DNA from: Burkholderiales bacterium
Lineage (GTDB): Bacteria > Pseudomonadota > Gammaproteobacteria > Burkholderiales > Burkholderiaceae_C
Direction of reading: 5' to 3'
Length of the DNA stretch: 64,000 nt
Assembly: GCA_016195825.1 (NCBI GenBank)
Contig: JACPYV010000010.1
Coordinates: forward strand, 1-64,000
In this document: in pieces, positions 52,888-63,548 of the stretch
How the letters are laid out: each line of letters starts with the position of its first letter
How positions within the stretch are numbered: the stretch's first letter is position 1
The notes under the pieces: generated by a model
The model's database searches: none
Seen by the model: the letters and a program-made list of their open reading frames with translations, nothing else
What the model was told of the DNA's origin: nothing
Position numbers and translations under genes: made by a program

Positions 52888-53885
52888 CAGTGCTCTCTTC
52901 CGGGCGGCGGCGGCTCGTCGGGCTCGCCGAACAGCAGCAGCAGGCTGCCGCCGTGGCGCTGCAGGCCGGCGTCATTGACCAGCAGGTCCAGCGTCAGCGT
53001 GGCCAGGTCGTCGGCGACGGGCTCCAGGCCGTTGTCGCGCGCCGGATGCATCAGCTTCAAGTAGTGACCGCATTCGCTGCAGCACTCGGCCTGCACGGCG
53101 GGCTGGGTCTCAGCCGGGCTGCCGTCGGCAGCCACCAGACTTTGCAGCGAGATGCCCTTGGTGCTCTGGCAATTCGTGCACTTGACGCGCACGTAGTGCC
53201 ATTGCGTGGCGCACAGGCCGCAGGCCAGATAGCGCGCGCCGTCGGCACCCAGGCGCTCAACGGCGGCCACCGGGCGCGAGGCGCAGCAGGGGCAAACCGT
53301 GGGATCGTCGGTGCGACCGAAGGGCGCCACGGCGCCACTGACATGTGCAGCGGCCGTCTGCCGCGCCAAGCGCACCCAGTGCAGTTGCAGGCCGGCGGCG
53401 ATGAGCGGTGCGCTGGCGAAGTCCAGCCCCAGCATGACGCCCGACAGCAGACGGCCCGCCTGGGTCTCCAGGTGCTCGTCGCTGGCGGCCGCGAGCTGCA
53501 ATGTCACGGTCTTGGCCGGGCCGTCTGCCAGGTGACGGGCCAGGTCGGCGAGCAGCGCGCGCAGCGACTCGCGCCAGACCGGCGCGCGCGGCCAGGTCAG
53601 GGCGGGCAGCAGCGGCTGGCCGGCACGGGCGGCTGCGCCGATGTCGTCCGCCGTCGGCAGCGACACGGGGGTGCCGGCCGACAGCGCACGGTGCTGGGCG
53701 TCGGCCAGTTCGGCGACAAAGAGCAGGAAATCGCGCATCGCATGCCCAGCACTGAGCGCACGCAGACGCAAGGCGCGCTCGGCAAACACGCCGGCCTCCG
53801 GCAGGTGCAGGAACGTCAGCTGCTCGCCGGCGCGAACGGCGATCTCTTCAGGGCTGAGAAGTCTCTGAGTCGTGCTGGCGGTCAC
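52887..53885 (-). CDS. fdhE: Formate dehydrogenase accessory protein FdhE
   Basis: Multiple CxxC motifs (CPCCASRP, CGLCATQWHYVRVKCTNCQS, CSECGHYLKLM) in the FdhE pattern. Confidence 0.95.
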   Translation of the reverse strand: MTASTTQRLLSPEEIAVRAGEQLTFLHLPEAGVFAERALRLRALSAGHAMRDFLLFVAELADAQHRALSAGTPVSLPTADDIGAAARAGQPLLPALTWPRAPVWRESLRALLADLARHLADGPAKTVTLQLAAASDEHLETQAGRLLSGVMLGLDFASAPLIAAGLQLHWVRLARQTAAAHVSGAVAPFGRTDDPTVCPCCASRPVAAVERLGADGARYLACGLCATQWHYVRVKCTNCQSTKGISLQSLVAADGSPAETQPAVQAECCSECGHYLKLMHPARDNGLEPVADDLATLTLDLLVNDAGLQRHGGSLLLLFGEPDEPPPPGREH

Positions 53886-54505
53886 TGCTTGCCTGTCATT
53901 TCACGGTGCCACAGCGGGTGATTCTGGCGCGCCCAGCCTTCAGTGACCGTGCCGCGCGTCATCGCCCGTATCGTGCCCTTGACCCAGATGGCCGCGTACA
54001 CATGCACGATGACCGAAAGGATGAGCACAGTAGCTGACAGCGCGTGCAGCACGACGGCGATGCGCCGGGCCACGATGGGGAAGCTGTTGGCGAACCAGGG
54101 CTGCCAGAAGACGAAGCCGGTCAACACCAGCACAGCCAGGCTGACGACCATGACCCAGAACACCTGCTTTTGCCCGGCGTTGTAGCGGCCGACCGGCGGC
54201 ATGCGGCTCTTGTCACCGCGCAGCATCTCGCCGCTGTGCTTCATCCATTCCTTGTCCGCCTCGTTCATCACGTTGTGGCGCCACAGCTTAAGCGCCATGA
54301 CGCAGAAGCAGGCCGCCATGGCCAACCCCAGGAAGGGATGCAGGATGCGCGCCCAGGTGCCGCCGCCCACGAGACTCGACAGGAAATAGAGGCTGGGGTG
54401 GAAGAAGGCCAGTCCGGAGAAGGCGGCGCCGAGGAAGAAGAGCACGATCAACCAGTGATTACTGCGCTCGCCCTTGGAGTAGCGCGGGAGGTAGCGGATG
54501 CCCAT
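53882..54505 (-). CDS. Formate dehydrogenase gamma subunit (cytochrome b556)
   Basis: RYSKGERSNHWLIVLFFLGAAFSGLAFFHPSLYFLSSLVGGGTWARILHPFLG. Confidence 0.94.
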   Translation of the reverse strand: MGIRYLPRYSKGERSNHWLIVLFFLGAAFSGLAFFHPSLYFLSSLVGGGTWARILHPFLGLAMAACFCVMALKLWRHNVMNEADKEWMKHSGEMLRGDKSRMPPVGRYNAGQKQVFWVMVVSLAVLVLTGFVFWQPWFANSFPIVARRIAVVLHALSATVLILSVIVHVYAAIWVKGTIRAMTRGTVTEGWARQNHPLWHREMTGKQ

Positions 54506-54518
54506 GATGCTGTGCTCC

Positions 54519-55412
54519 TCAGACCTTGGCGGCCGGTTCGTCATCCTCGACCTCGTCTTTCGACTCGATCGGACCCACGCGGGTGTAATGGAAGAAGCCT
54601 GCCACCGCCGCGCCGATCATGGCTGCGACGGCCAGCGGCTTGGCCACGCCCTTCCAAAGCGAGACCAGCGGGCTGATCTTGGGATCTGCGGGCAGGCCAT
54701 GGTAGAGCTCGGGCTTGTCGGCATGCTGCAGCACGTAGACGACGTGGGTGCCACCCACGCCCGGCGGGTCGTAGACGCCCGCGTTGGCGTAGCCTCGCTC
54801 CTTCAGGTCCACGACGCGCTCGGCGCCGTAGTCCAGCATGTCGTCCTTGGTGCCGAAGCGGATGGCGCCCGTGGGGCAGGCCTTGGCACAGGCCGGCTCC
54901 AGACCCACGCCGACGCGGTCAGAGCACAGGCTGCACTTGTAGGCCTTGGCGTCGGCCTGGCTGATGCGCGGCACGTCGAACGGGCAGCCGGTCACGCAGT
55001 TGCCGCAGCCGATGCAGTGCTCCGAGATGAAGTCGACGATGCCGTTGGTGTACTTGACGATGGCACCGGGCGCCGGGCAGCTCTTCAGGCAGCCCGGGTC
55101 CTCGCAGTGCATGCAGCCGTCCTTGCGTATCAGCCACTCGAGCTTGTCCTTCTCGACCTCCACCTCCGAGAAGCGCATCACCGTCCAGCTCTGCGGCGTC
55201 AGGTCGCGCGGGTTGTCGTAGGTGCCGATGTTGTCGCCCACGTCGTCGCGCAGGTCGTTCCACTGCATGCAGGCCACCTGGCAGGCCTTGCAGCCGATGC
55301 AGGAGGACACGTCAATGAGCTTGGCGACCTCGGCCACATGTTTGCGGGCCTGCGTGGACGGCGTCGTGGTGGCCGAACGCTTGGCGATATCGAGGGATTG
55401 CAATGAAGACAT
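54519..55412 (-). CDS. fdxH: Formate dehydrogenase beta (iron-sulfur) subunit
   Basis: 4x 4Fe-4S motifs ([48 protein letters not shown]) plus C-terminal TM. Confidence 0.95.
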   Translation of the reverse strand: MSSLQSLDIAKRSATTTPSTQARKHVAEVAKLIDVSSCIGCKACQVACMQWNDLRDDVGDNIGTYDNPRDLTPQSWTVMRFSEVEVEKDKLEWLIRKDGCMHCEDPGCLKSCPAPGAIVKYTNGIVDFISEHCIGCGNCVTGCPFDVPRISQADAKAYKCSLCSDRVGVGLEPACAKACPTGAIRFGTKDDMLDYGAERVVDLKERGYANAGVYDPPGVGGTHVVYVLQHADKPELYHGLPADPKISPLVSLWKGVAKPLAVAAMIGAAVAGFFHYTRVGPIESKDEVEDDEPAAKV

Positions 55413-55415
55413 TGT

Positions 55416-58400
55416 TCAGGCCCTCTCGATGTTGACCGTGAAGCTCTTGAACTCCGGCGTCTGCGTGTTCGCGTCGCCCACGAAGGGGGTCAGCGTGTTC
55501 ACGAGATAGCCGGGTTTCGCCACCCCGACGAAGCCCCAGTGGTTGGGCAGGCCCACGGTGTGCACGCGTTTGCCGTCCACGTCCAGCGACGCGATGCGCT
55601 TAGTGACGACAGCCACCGCCTTGATAAAGCCGCGGTTGCTGCTGACCTTGACCCAGCCACCGTTCTCTATGCCCTTCTCCTTGGCCAGCTCCTCGCCGAT
55701 CTCGACGAATTGCTGCGGCTGCACGACGGCCGAGGTACGCACGTTCTTGGTCCAGTAATGGAAGTGCTCGGTCAGCCGGTAGCTGGTGGCCACATAAGGG
55801 AAGTCCTTGGGCGTCCCGAAGGCCTCCAAGTCGCCCTTGAACACGCGTGCCGCCGGGTTGGACTTGGCCTTGGCGTTGCCCGGGTGCATAGGGTTGGCCG
55901 CCAGGGGTGTCTCGAAGGGCTCGTAGTGCTCGGGCAGCGGCCCGTCCACCATGCCGCTGGGCGCAAACAGCCGCGCCACGCCCTCGCCCGTCATGATGAA
56001 GGGCCGCACAGCGTCGTCATCGGTCGGGTTGGCATCGGGGCGGATGTCCGGCACGTCGGAGCCGCCCCACTTCTCGCCGTTCCAGGCCACCAGGCGACGC
56101 TTGGCGTTCCAGGGCTTGCCGGTCGGGTCGCAGGAAGCAGCGTTGTAGAGCACGCGCCGGTTGGCCGGCCAGGCCCAGGCCCAGTTCAGCGTCTGGCCGA
56201 TGCCATAGGGGTCGGCGTTGTCGCGCCGCGCCATCTGGTTGCCGGCCTGCGTCCAGGCGCCGGCGTAGATCCAGCAGCCGGACGACGTGCTGCCGTCGTC
56301 GCGCAGCAGGCCGAAGCCGCTGAGCTGCTCGCCGGCCTTGGCCAACACCTTGGTCGGGTCCTTGGGGTCGGTAACGTCGGCCAGCGCCTTGCCGTTGTAC
56401 TCCTTGGCCAGTTCCTCGGCCGAGGGGTTGGTGGGCTGCAGGTAGGGCCAGGTCAGGTTGACGATGGCGTCCGGGAAGGCGCCGCCCTCCTTCACGTAGG
56501 CCGCCTTCATGCGCGTGAACAGCTCGGCAATGATCTCGGGGTCGCCCTTGGCCTCGCCCGGAGGCTCGGCGCCCTTCCAGTGCCATTGCAGCCAGCGGCC
56601 GGAATTGGTGAGGGACCCGTCCTCCTCGGCAAAGCAGGTGCTGGGGAAGCGGAAAACCGTCGTCTGGATCTCCTCGCTCTTCACGTCGTGATGCTCGCCG
56701 TGGTTCTTCCAGAACTCCGCGGTCTCGGTGTTGAGCGGGTCGATGATGACGAGGTACTTCAGCTTGGACAGGCCCGCGACGATCTTCTTCTTGTTGGGGA
56801 AGCTGCCCACCGGGTTGAAGCCCTGACAGATATAGCCGTTGAGTTTGCCCTGGGCCATCAGCTCGAAGGTCTGCAACACGTCATAGGCCTTGTCCCACTT
56901 CGGCAGGTAGTGGAAGGCCCACTGGTTGTCGGCCGTGGCCGCCTTGCCCCACCAGGCCTTTTGCTGGCTGACGAAGAACTTCGGGTAGTTCTGCCAGAAG
57001 CTCATCTGCCCGGGGCGCAGCGGCTTGGTGGCCCGCGGCTTGTAGTAGGTCTCCAGGTCTTGCTCGCTGTCGCGTGCCAGGCTCATGTAGCCCGTCAGCG
57101 AAGTGGACAGCAGGCCCAGGTCGGTCAGGCCCTGGATGTTGGAGTGGCCGCGCAGCGCGTTCATACCGCCGCCTGGCAGGCCGATGTTGCCCAGCAGCAG
57201 CTGCATGATGGCGCCAGTGCGGATCATCTGCGAGCCCTGGCTGTGCTGCGTCCAGCCCAGCGCGTACATGATGGTCATGACCTTGTTGGGCTTGGACGTC
57301 TCCGCGATCATTTCGCAGACCTTCAGGAACTTGTCCTTGGGCGTGCCGGTGATCTTGCTAACCTGCTCGGGCGTGTAGCGCGAGTAATGAGCCTTCATCA
57401 CGTTGAGCACACAGCGCGGGTGCTCCAGGGTCGGGTCGACCTTGGCGAAACCCTTGTCATCCAGCTCGTAGCCCCAACTCTTGTTGTCGTAGCGGCGCTT
57501 GGTCTCGTCGTAGCCGCTGAAGATGCCGGCTTCGAACTTGTAGTCCTCGCCGACGACGAAGCTGGCATTGGTGTAGTGTTTGACGTACTCGGTCTGAATC
57601 TTGTTGTTGCTGAGCAGGTAGTTGATGACGCCGCCAAGGAAGGCGATGTCAGAGCCCGCGCGGATCGGCGCGTAGTAGTCGCTCATCGCGGCCGAGCGCG
57701 TGAAGCGCGGGTCCACGACGATGAGCTTGGCCTTGTTGTGGTGCTTAGCCTCGATGACCCACTTGAAGCCGCAGGGGTGGGCCTCGGCGGCATTGCCGCC
57801 CATGATGAGCACGAGGTCAGCGTTCTTGATGTCCACCCAGTGGTTGGTCATCGCACCGCGCCCAAACGTCGGGGCCAGACTGGCCACCGTCGGGGCGTGT
57901 CAAACGCGCGCCTGGTTGTCGAAGACCAGCATCCCCATCGAGCGCATCGCCTTGTGGGTGATGTAGCCCGATTCGTTGGAGGACGCGGAGGCACACAGCA
58001 TGCCGGTGGTCAGCCAGCGGTTCACCGTCTTGCCGTCGGCGTTCTGGGCGATGAAGTTGGCATCGCGGTCGGCCTTCATCAGCTTGACGAGGCGGGTCAT
58101 CGCGTCATCCCAACTGACGCGCTTCCACTCAGTGCTGCCGGGCTCGCGGACTTGCGGGAACTTCAGCCGGTTGGGGCTGTGCACGAAGTCCAGCAGTCCG
58201 GCGCCCTTGGGGCACAGCGTGCCGCGGTTGACCGGATGGTCGGGGTCGCCTTCGATGTGGATGATGGACGACGTGACGTTCTTCGCCTTATCGCCCAGGC
58301 TGTACATGATGATGCCGCAACCCACCGAGCAGTAGGGGCAGGTGTTGCGGGTCTCGGTCGCCCGGGAGAGTTTGAAGTTGCGCGCTTCGGCGAGAGCCGC

Positions 58401-58487
58401 CGTCGGCGAGAACCCCAAGGCCACGAGGCTGGACGCTGCCAACCCCGCACCGCTCACCCGGAAGAATTGCCTCCGGTTCATGTCCAT
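55416..58487 (-). CDS. Selenocysteine-containing formate dehydrogenase alpha subunit (FdnG/FdoG type), UGA (Sec) at 57900..57902
   Basis: ORFs 57900..58490 and 55416..57887 join in one frame through TGA: ...DNQARV-U-HAPTVASLAPTFGRGAMTNHWVDIKNADLVLIMGGNAAE; Tat signal NRRQFFRVSG. Confidence 0.97.
57856..57902 (-). promoter_or_regulatory. Candidate bacterial SECIS element immediately 3' of the Sec UGA
   Basis: UGACACGCCCCGACGGUGGCCAGUCUGGCCCCGACGUUUGGGCGCGG: apical GGCCA-GUC-UGGCC hairpin and lower CGCCC/GGGCG pairing. Confidence 0.75.
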
Positions 58488-58543
58488 CACGGCTTGTCTC
58501 CTGCGAGCCTCACGCTCGCTCCTTTGCGAACAGAAAGTGGACC

Positions 58544-58562
58544 GTCACGCGGCAACCGTGAC
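58544..58562. promoter_or_regulatory. Inverted repeat GTCACG-N7-CGTGAC upstream of the formate dehydrogenase operon
   Basis: Perfect 6-bp arms 57 to 75 bp upstream of the alpha-subunit start. Confidence 0.4.
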
Positions 58563-58652
58563 GTGATTTCTTCACAAAGGAGAACCGTTGTCCAGGGAGG
58601 GCATTCCAGGGGGACCGGACCGCTCGGACATTCGCCCGCCGTCAGCGCGGCG

Positions 58653-59747
58653 TCAGGTGGACTTGGAGATGGCGATGCTCGGGAACTTGGCCGAATAGTC
58701 CTTGGACTGTGCCGCGATCTTGGACGCGACCTTGCGCGCCAGCGCCTTGTATAGCGCAGCGACCTCGCCGTCCGGCTCGGCAGCCACCGTGGGCGTGCCC
58801 GAGTCCGCCTGGGCGCGGATGCTCATGGCCAGTGGCAGCGAGGCCAGCAGCTCCGTGCCGTACTGGGCGGCCATCTTCTGGCCGCCCTCGGCGCCGAAGA
58901 TGTGCTCGGCATGGCCGCAGTTGCTGCAGATGTGCACGGCCATGTTTTCGACAATGCCGAGGATGGGGATGCCCACCTTCTCGAACATCTTCAGGCCTTT
59001 CTTGGCGTCGATGAGGGCGATGTCCTGCGGCGTCGTCACGATGACGGAGCCGGTCACCGGCACGCGCTGAGACAGGGTCAGCTGGATATCGCCCGTGCCG
59101 GGCGGCATGTCGACGATGAGGTAGTCCAGGTCCTGCCAGCGAGTCTGGCGCAGCAGTTGCTCCAGCGCCTGGGTGGCCATGGGGCCGCGCCAGATCATGG
59201 CCTGGTCGTCGTCGACCAGGAAGCCGATGGAGTTGACCTGCAGGCCGTGGGCGATGTGCGGCTCCATGTTCTGGCCGTCCAGCGTCTCGGGCCGGCCGCT
59301 GGCTCCCAGCATCAGCGGCTGGCTGGGGCCGTAGACGTCGGCGTCCAGCACGCCCACGCGGGCGCCCTCGGCGGACAGCGCCAGCGCAAGGTTGGCGGCC
59401 GTCGTGCTCTTGCCCACGCCGCCCTTGCCGGAGGCGACGGCGATGATGTTCTTGACGCCCGGCAGCAGCTGCACGCCGCGCTGCACGGCATGAGCGACGA
59501 TCTTGGTCGAGATGGCGACGCTGACATTGCCGACGCCCGGCAACTGCCTGGCCGCCGCGATCAGCGCCGCCCGCAGGCTCGCGTGCTGGCTGGCTGCCGG
59601 GTAGCCCAGCTCCACCTCGAGGACGACGTCGCTGCCGTCGACCTTGACCGACTTGATCGCCTTGGCCTCGCCCAAACTGCGGCTGCTGCCAGGGTCGACA
59701 ACGGCTTGCAGCAGGGGTTGCAGCAGGGCTTCGGAAATCGCGGTCAT
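58653..59747 (-). CDS. apbC: Mrp/ApbC family iron-sulfur cluster carrier ATPase
   Basis: VASGKGGVGKSTTAANLALALSAEGARVGVLDADVYGPSQPLMLG. Confidence 0.94.
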   Translation of the reverse strand: MTAISEALLQPLLQAVVDPGSSRSLGEAKAIKSVKVDGSDVVLEVELGYPAASQHASLRAALIAAARQLPGVGNVSVAISTKIVAHAVQRGVQLLPGVKNIIAVASGKGGVGKSTTAANLALALSAEGARVGVLDADVYGPSQPLMLGASGRPETLDGQNMEPHIAHGLQVNSIGFLVDDDQAMIWRGPMATQALEQLLRQTRWQDLDYLIVDMPPGTGDIQLTLSQRVPVTGSVIVTTPQDIALIDAKKGLKMFEKVGIPILGIVENMAVHICSNCGHAEHIFGAEGGQKMAAQYGTELLASLPLAMSIRAQADSGTPTVAAEPDGEVAALYKALARKVASKIAAQSKDYSAKFPSIAISKST

Positions 59748-59862
59748 GGGCGGCAAGAGTTCACTGAAACGGGTCGCGCAGTCTAGCCCGCGCTCCGTTT
59801 GCATCCAGTTGGCGGGCTTTGTGCGTAGAGTGCAACGGCCTTCCCCAACGCCGGAGATCCCC

Positions 59863-60762
59863 ATGTACCGCCGCCCCGTCCTCCTGCTCACTGCCGCCAT
59901 GCTCGGCGCGCCCGCGATGGCCCAGTCCGGCGGCGGCAAGCTGCTGCTGACCGGCGGCGTTTCCAGCATCGACGGCGCCGCCGGCGGTGGCCTGACGCCC
60001 TGGGCCGTGACCGGCAGCTACGCCACTGCGGGCGAAGTCGGCGCGACGGCCTTTGTCACGCGAGCCAAGACCGGCAACTACGGGCTGTGGACGTATGGCG
60101 CTGCCGTTGGCATCCAGGATCGCGTCGAGATATCGCTGGCGCGGCAGGACCTGGACACCGAGAACAACCTGGCGCCGCTGGGGCTGGGCGGCCTGCACCT
60201 GAAGCAGGACATCCTGGGCGTGAAGCTGCGCGTGGCCGGTGACGCCGTGCTGGACAGCGACACGCTCATGCCGCAAATCGCCATCGGCCTGGAACACAAG
60301 AAGGCCCATGTCGGCAACCTCGGGCCCACCCTCTTCGGCCCGCTGGGCGCCAAGGATTCGGGCACGGATTTCTATGTCAGTGCCACCAAGCTCTTCCTGG
60401 CCGAGGGCGTGCTCGTTAACCTGACGCTGCGCGCCACCAAAGCCAACCAGAACGGTCTGCTGGGCTTTGGCGGTGCGCAAAGCAGCAGCGTCAAGGTCCA
60501 GCCCGAGTTCTCCATCGCCAAGCTGCTGGCCAAGAACATCGCCATCGGCGTGGAGTTCCGCGCCAAGCCGGACAACCTGCACGAGTCGGTGCTCGGTTCC
60601 GGCGCGCTTAAGGAGGACGACTGGAAAGACGTCTTCGTCGCCTGGGCACCCAGCAAGCATGTCTCGCTGACGGCCGCCTGGGTGGATCTGGGCCGCATCG
60701 CGCCTGCGGTGCAGCCCAAGCGCCAGACAGGTGCCTACCTGTCGGCGCAACTCGCCTTCTAG
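59863..60762 (+). CDS. DUF3034 family outer-membrane-like protein
   Basis: KLLLTGGVSSIDGAAGGGLTPWAVTGSYAT...YGAAVGIQDRVEISLARQDLDTEN. Confidence 0.8.
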   Translation: MYRRPVLLLTAAMLGAPAMAQSGGGKLLLTGGVSSIDGAAGGGLTPWAVTGSYATAGEVGATAFVTRAKTGNYGLWTYGAAVGIQDRVEISLARQDLDTENNLAPLGLGGLHLKQDILGVKLRVAGDAVLDSDTLMPQIAIGLEHKKAHVGNLGPTLFGPLGAKDSGTDFYVSATKLFLAEGVLVNLTLRATKANQNGLLGFGGAQSSSVKVQPEFSIAKLLAKNIAIGVEFRAKPDNLHESVLGSGALKEDDWKDVFVAWAPSKHVSLTAAWVDLGRIAPAVQPKRQTGAYLSAQLAF

Positions 60763-60771
60763 GAGATTGCC

Positions 60772-61206
60772 GTGCGCCAACTCGTCGTCACCTGCCTGCT
60801 TGCCGCCAGCGCAGCCACCTTCGCCCAGACCCCACCGGCCAATGACAGCGTCTACCAGGCCTGGGGCGGTAAGGCCGGCATCCGCGCCGTCATGGACGAC
60901 TTCGTGCCGCGGCTGGTCGCCGACCCGCGCACGGCCCCTTTCTTTAGAAACGCCAACCGCGAGAACCTGACGGCCCAACTGACCGACCAGCTCTGCCAGG
61001 AGGCCGGGGGTCCCTGCCGCTACACCGGCGTGCCAATGAATCTGGCGCACCAAGACCTGGAAATCAGCCGGCGCGATTTCAATGCGCTGGTGGAGATCCT
61101 GCAGCAGTCCATGGACGCCAAGGACATCCCGTTCGCCGCGCAGAACGGCATGCTGGCGCGGCTGGCGCCCATGCACCGCGAAGTGATCACCCCAGTGAGC
61201 GAATAG
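60772..61206 (+). CDS. Exported group 1 truncated hemoglobin-like protein (GTG start)
   Basis: Signal peptide; VYQAWGGKAGIRAVMDDFVPRLVADPRTAPFF...LTDQLCQEAGGPCRYTG. Confidence 0.85.
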   Translation: MRQLVVTCLLAASAATFAQTPPANDSVYQAWGGKAGIRAVMDDFVPRLVADPRTAPFFRNANRENLTAQLTDQLCQEAGGPCRYTGVPMNLAHQDLEISRRDFNALVEILQQSMDAKDIPFAAQNGMLARLAPMHREVITPVSE

Positions 61207-61283
61207 CAGCAGCGCCTGTAAAGAAGTCTTGCGTTAACGGGCGCGCCACAAGCCGGCGCAGGGGGCATGGCAAGCTCGCGAGC

Positions 61284-63545
61284 ATGCAACTTCACCGTAT
61301 CCCTGCGGCTGCCGCATGGCTGGCCTGCATCGGCGTGCCCGCTGCCGTTGCGCAGAGCAACGCCGCCGCACCTGAGGCCGCTGCATCCGCGCCCGACAGC
61401 CGGCCCGTCAAGGCCGCGCCGAGCCCTGCAAACGCCAAGCCCAACGAGCAGCTCAAGCGTGTCGAAATCAGCGGCACCGCCAGCGACGAGTCCATCCGCA
61501 AGGCCTCCACGGCCAGCAAGATCGTCATCACGCGCGAGGAAATCGAGAAGTTCGGCGACTCGACCGTCGGCGAGGTGCTCAAGCGCCTGCCCGGCGTGAC
61601 GACCGGTGGCAGGCCTGGGCGCGGCGGCGACGTGCGCATGCGCGGCATGGGTGGCGGCTACACGCAGATCCTCGTCAACGGCGAACGCATGCCGCCCGGC
61701 TTCTCGCTGGACCAGCTGCCGCCGGAACAGGTCGAGCGCATCGAGGTGCTGCGCGCGCCCACGGCCGAATACGGCGCCCGCGCCGTGGCCGGCACCATCA
61801 ACGTGGTGCTGCGCGAGGCGCTGAAGAAGAAGCTCAACGAGTTCCGCGCCGGCTTCCAGACCGAGCGCGGCAAGCTCAGCCCCGGCATCAGCTGGAGCCG
61901 CAACGACGGCTTCGGCGACGGCCACGCCTACAACCTCAGCCTCAATGCCTTGCACGGCGAGCGCCTCGACAACGTCATCAGCGACACCTCGACCCGCACG
62001 CTGGCCACCAACACCGAGCTGCTGCAGACCAGCCGCGGCCAGAGCGAGGACAAGCGCGACAGCCTCAACTTCAACGGCCGCGTGCAGCTCAAGCTGAGCG
62101 GCACGGATAGCCTGAGCATCCAGCCCTTCATCGTCGCCAACAAGTCCAGCAATGCCTCTTCCATCCTGCGTACGACGACGCCCGGACCGGCGCTGGACTA
62201 CGACCGCGTCGACAGTCAGGGCGATAGCCGCTTCACGATGGCCCGGTTGAACACCCAGTGGCAGACCCGCCCGGACAGTGAAACCCGCATCGAGCTGCGC
62301 GGCGGCCTGGGCCGCGCCAGCGGCAGCAGCCACAGCCAAAGGCAGGAAAGCCTGGCAGGCGTTGGCACGCGGCTGCAGGACGACAGCACCGACAGCCGCG
62401 ACCGCAACTGGAGCCTGATGGGCAAGTTCTCGCGCAGCCTGGCCGGTGACCACAGCCTCGTCACCGGCGTCGAGGGCGAGGGCAACAGTCGCCACCAGAC
62501 CCGCGTGACCCTGGTCAACGGTGCGCCTCAGGCCGGGCTGGGTGATTTCGGCGACGACCTGGACGCCTCCACGACCCGCTTCGCCGCCTATGCCCAGGAC
62601 GAGTGGAACGTCGGCAAGCAGTGGGACTTCTACGCCGGTCTGCGCTGGGAAGGCATCACCACCGAGAGCAGTGCCGCCAACTATGCGGCCAACAACCGCT
62701 CCAGCGTCTTCACGCCGCTGGCGCATGCCCGCTACAAGATTGACGCGAGCGGCCGCGAGAACATCCGCGCCAGCCTGACGCGCAGCTACCGCAGCCCGCA
62801 GGTGCAGGACCTGATCGCGCGCCCCAGCATCAACAGCCAGTTGCCCCACCAGGCCAACACACCCGACCGTGCCGGCAACCCGGACCTGAAGCCCGAGCTG
62901 GCGACAGGCCTGGAGATCGGCTACGAGAAATACCTCAGCAAGGGCGGCCTGCTGAGTGCCAACCTCTTCACGCGCCGCATCAGCAACCTGATGCGCAACG
63001 TGACCGCCCTGGAGACGGTGACCTGGAGCGCGACGCAGCGCTGGGTCTCCCGGCCGCGCAACATCGGCAAGGCGAGCACCACCGGCGTGGAGCTGGAGGC
63101 CAAGTTCCGCCTCGACGAGTACTTCGACGACGCGCTGCCGGTCAGCATCCGCAGCAACCTGAGCTTCTTCACGTCCAAGGTCGAAGGCATCCCCGGTCCC
63201 AACAACCGGCTGGACGCCCAGCCCAAGGCGACGGCCAATCTGGGCTTCGACTACCGACTGCGCTCGCTGCCGCTGTCCATCGGCGCCACGCTGAACTGGA
63301 CGCCCTCCTCCACCATCCAGCAGACCGTGCTGACCGAGGCCACCACCAGCCGCAAGGCCGTGACCGACGCCTTCGCGCTGTGGAATTTCACGCCGGAGCA
63401 GTCCGTTCGGCTGTCGGCCAGCAACCTGACGCCGCTGGACTACTTCAACGGCAGCGTTATCAACACGGGCGACCAGATCATCACGACCCGCAGCGGCGGG
63501 CCGAGCTACACACAGTGGCAGCTGCGTTGGGAGATGAAGATCTGA
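61284..63545 (+). CDS. TonB-dependent receptor
   Basis: Plug domain (STVGEVLKRLPGVTTGGRPGRGGDVRMRGMGGGYTQILVNGERMPPG) and beta-barrel with terminal WEMKI. Confidence 0.92.
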   Translation: MQLHRIPAAAAWLACIGVPAAVAQSNAAAPEAAASAPDSRPVKAAPSPANAKPNEQLKRVEISGTASDESIRKASTASKIVITREEIEKFGDSTVGEVLKRLPGVTTGGRPGRGGDVRMRGMGGGYTQILVNGERMPPGFSLDQLPPEQVERIEVLRAPTAEYGARAVAGTINVVLREALKKKLNEFRAGFQTERGKLSPGISWSRNDGFGDGHAYNLSLNALHGERLDNVISDTSTRTLATNTELLQTSRGQSEDKRDSLNFNGRVQLKLSGTDSLSIQPFIVANKSSNASSILRTTTPGPALDYDRVDSQGDSRFTMARLNTQWQTRPDSETRIELRGGLGRASGSSHSQRQESLAGVGTRLQDDSTDSRDRNWSLMGKFSRSLAGDHSLVTGVEGEGNSRHQTRVTLVNGAPQAGLGDFGDDLDASTTRFAAYAQDEWNVGKQWDFYAGLRWEGITTESSAANYAANNRSSVFTPLAHARYKIDASGRENIRASLTRSYRSPQVQDLIARPSINSQLPHQANTPDRAGNPDLKPELATGLEIGYEKYLSKGGLLSANLFTRRISNLMRNVTALETVTWSATQRWVSRPRNIGKASTTGVELEAKFRLDEYFDDALPVSIRSNLSFFTSKVEGIPGPNNRLDAQPKATANLGFDYRLRSLPLSIGATLNWTPSSTIQQTVLTEATTSRKAVTDAFALWNFTPEQSVRLSASNLTPLDYFNGSVINTGDQIITTRSGGPSYTQWQLRWEMKI

Positions 63546-63548
63546 GGC

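Noticed and set aside
57900-57902. Nonsense mutation splitting formate dehydrogenase alpha
   Set aside because: Codon context, conserved Sec position and adjacent selABC genes support selenocysteine recoding, not a mutation.
55539-58754. 1071-aa plus-strand ORF antisense to the formate dehydrogenase alpha gene
   Set aside because: High-GC shadow ORF with Val/Leu/Gly/Arg/His-biased, non-domain sequence; the minus strand encodes a clear conserved enzyme.
61020-62849. 609-aa minus-strand ORF opposite the second TonB receptor
   Set aside because: Ala/Val/Gly/Leu-rich shadow of a genuine coding frame.
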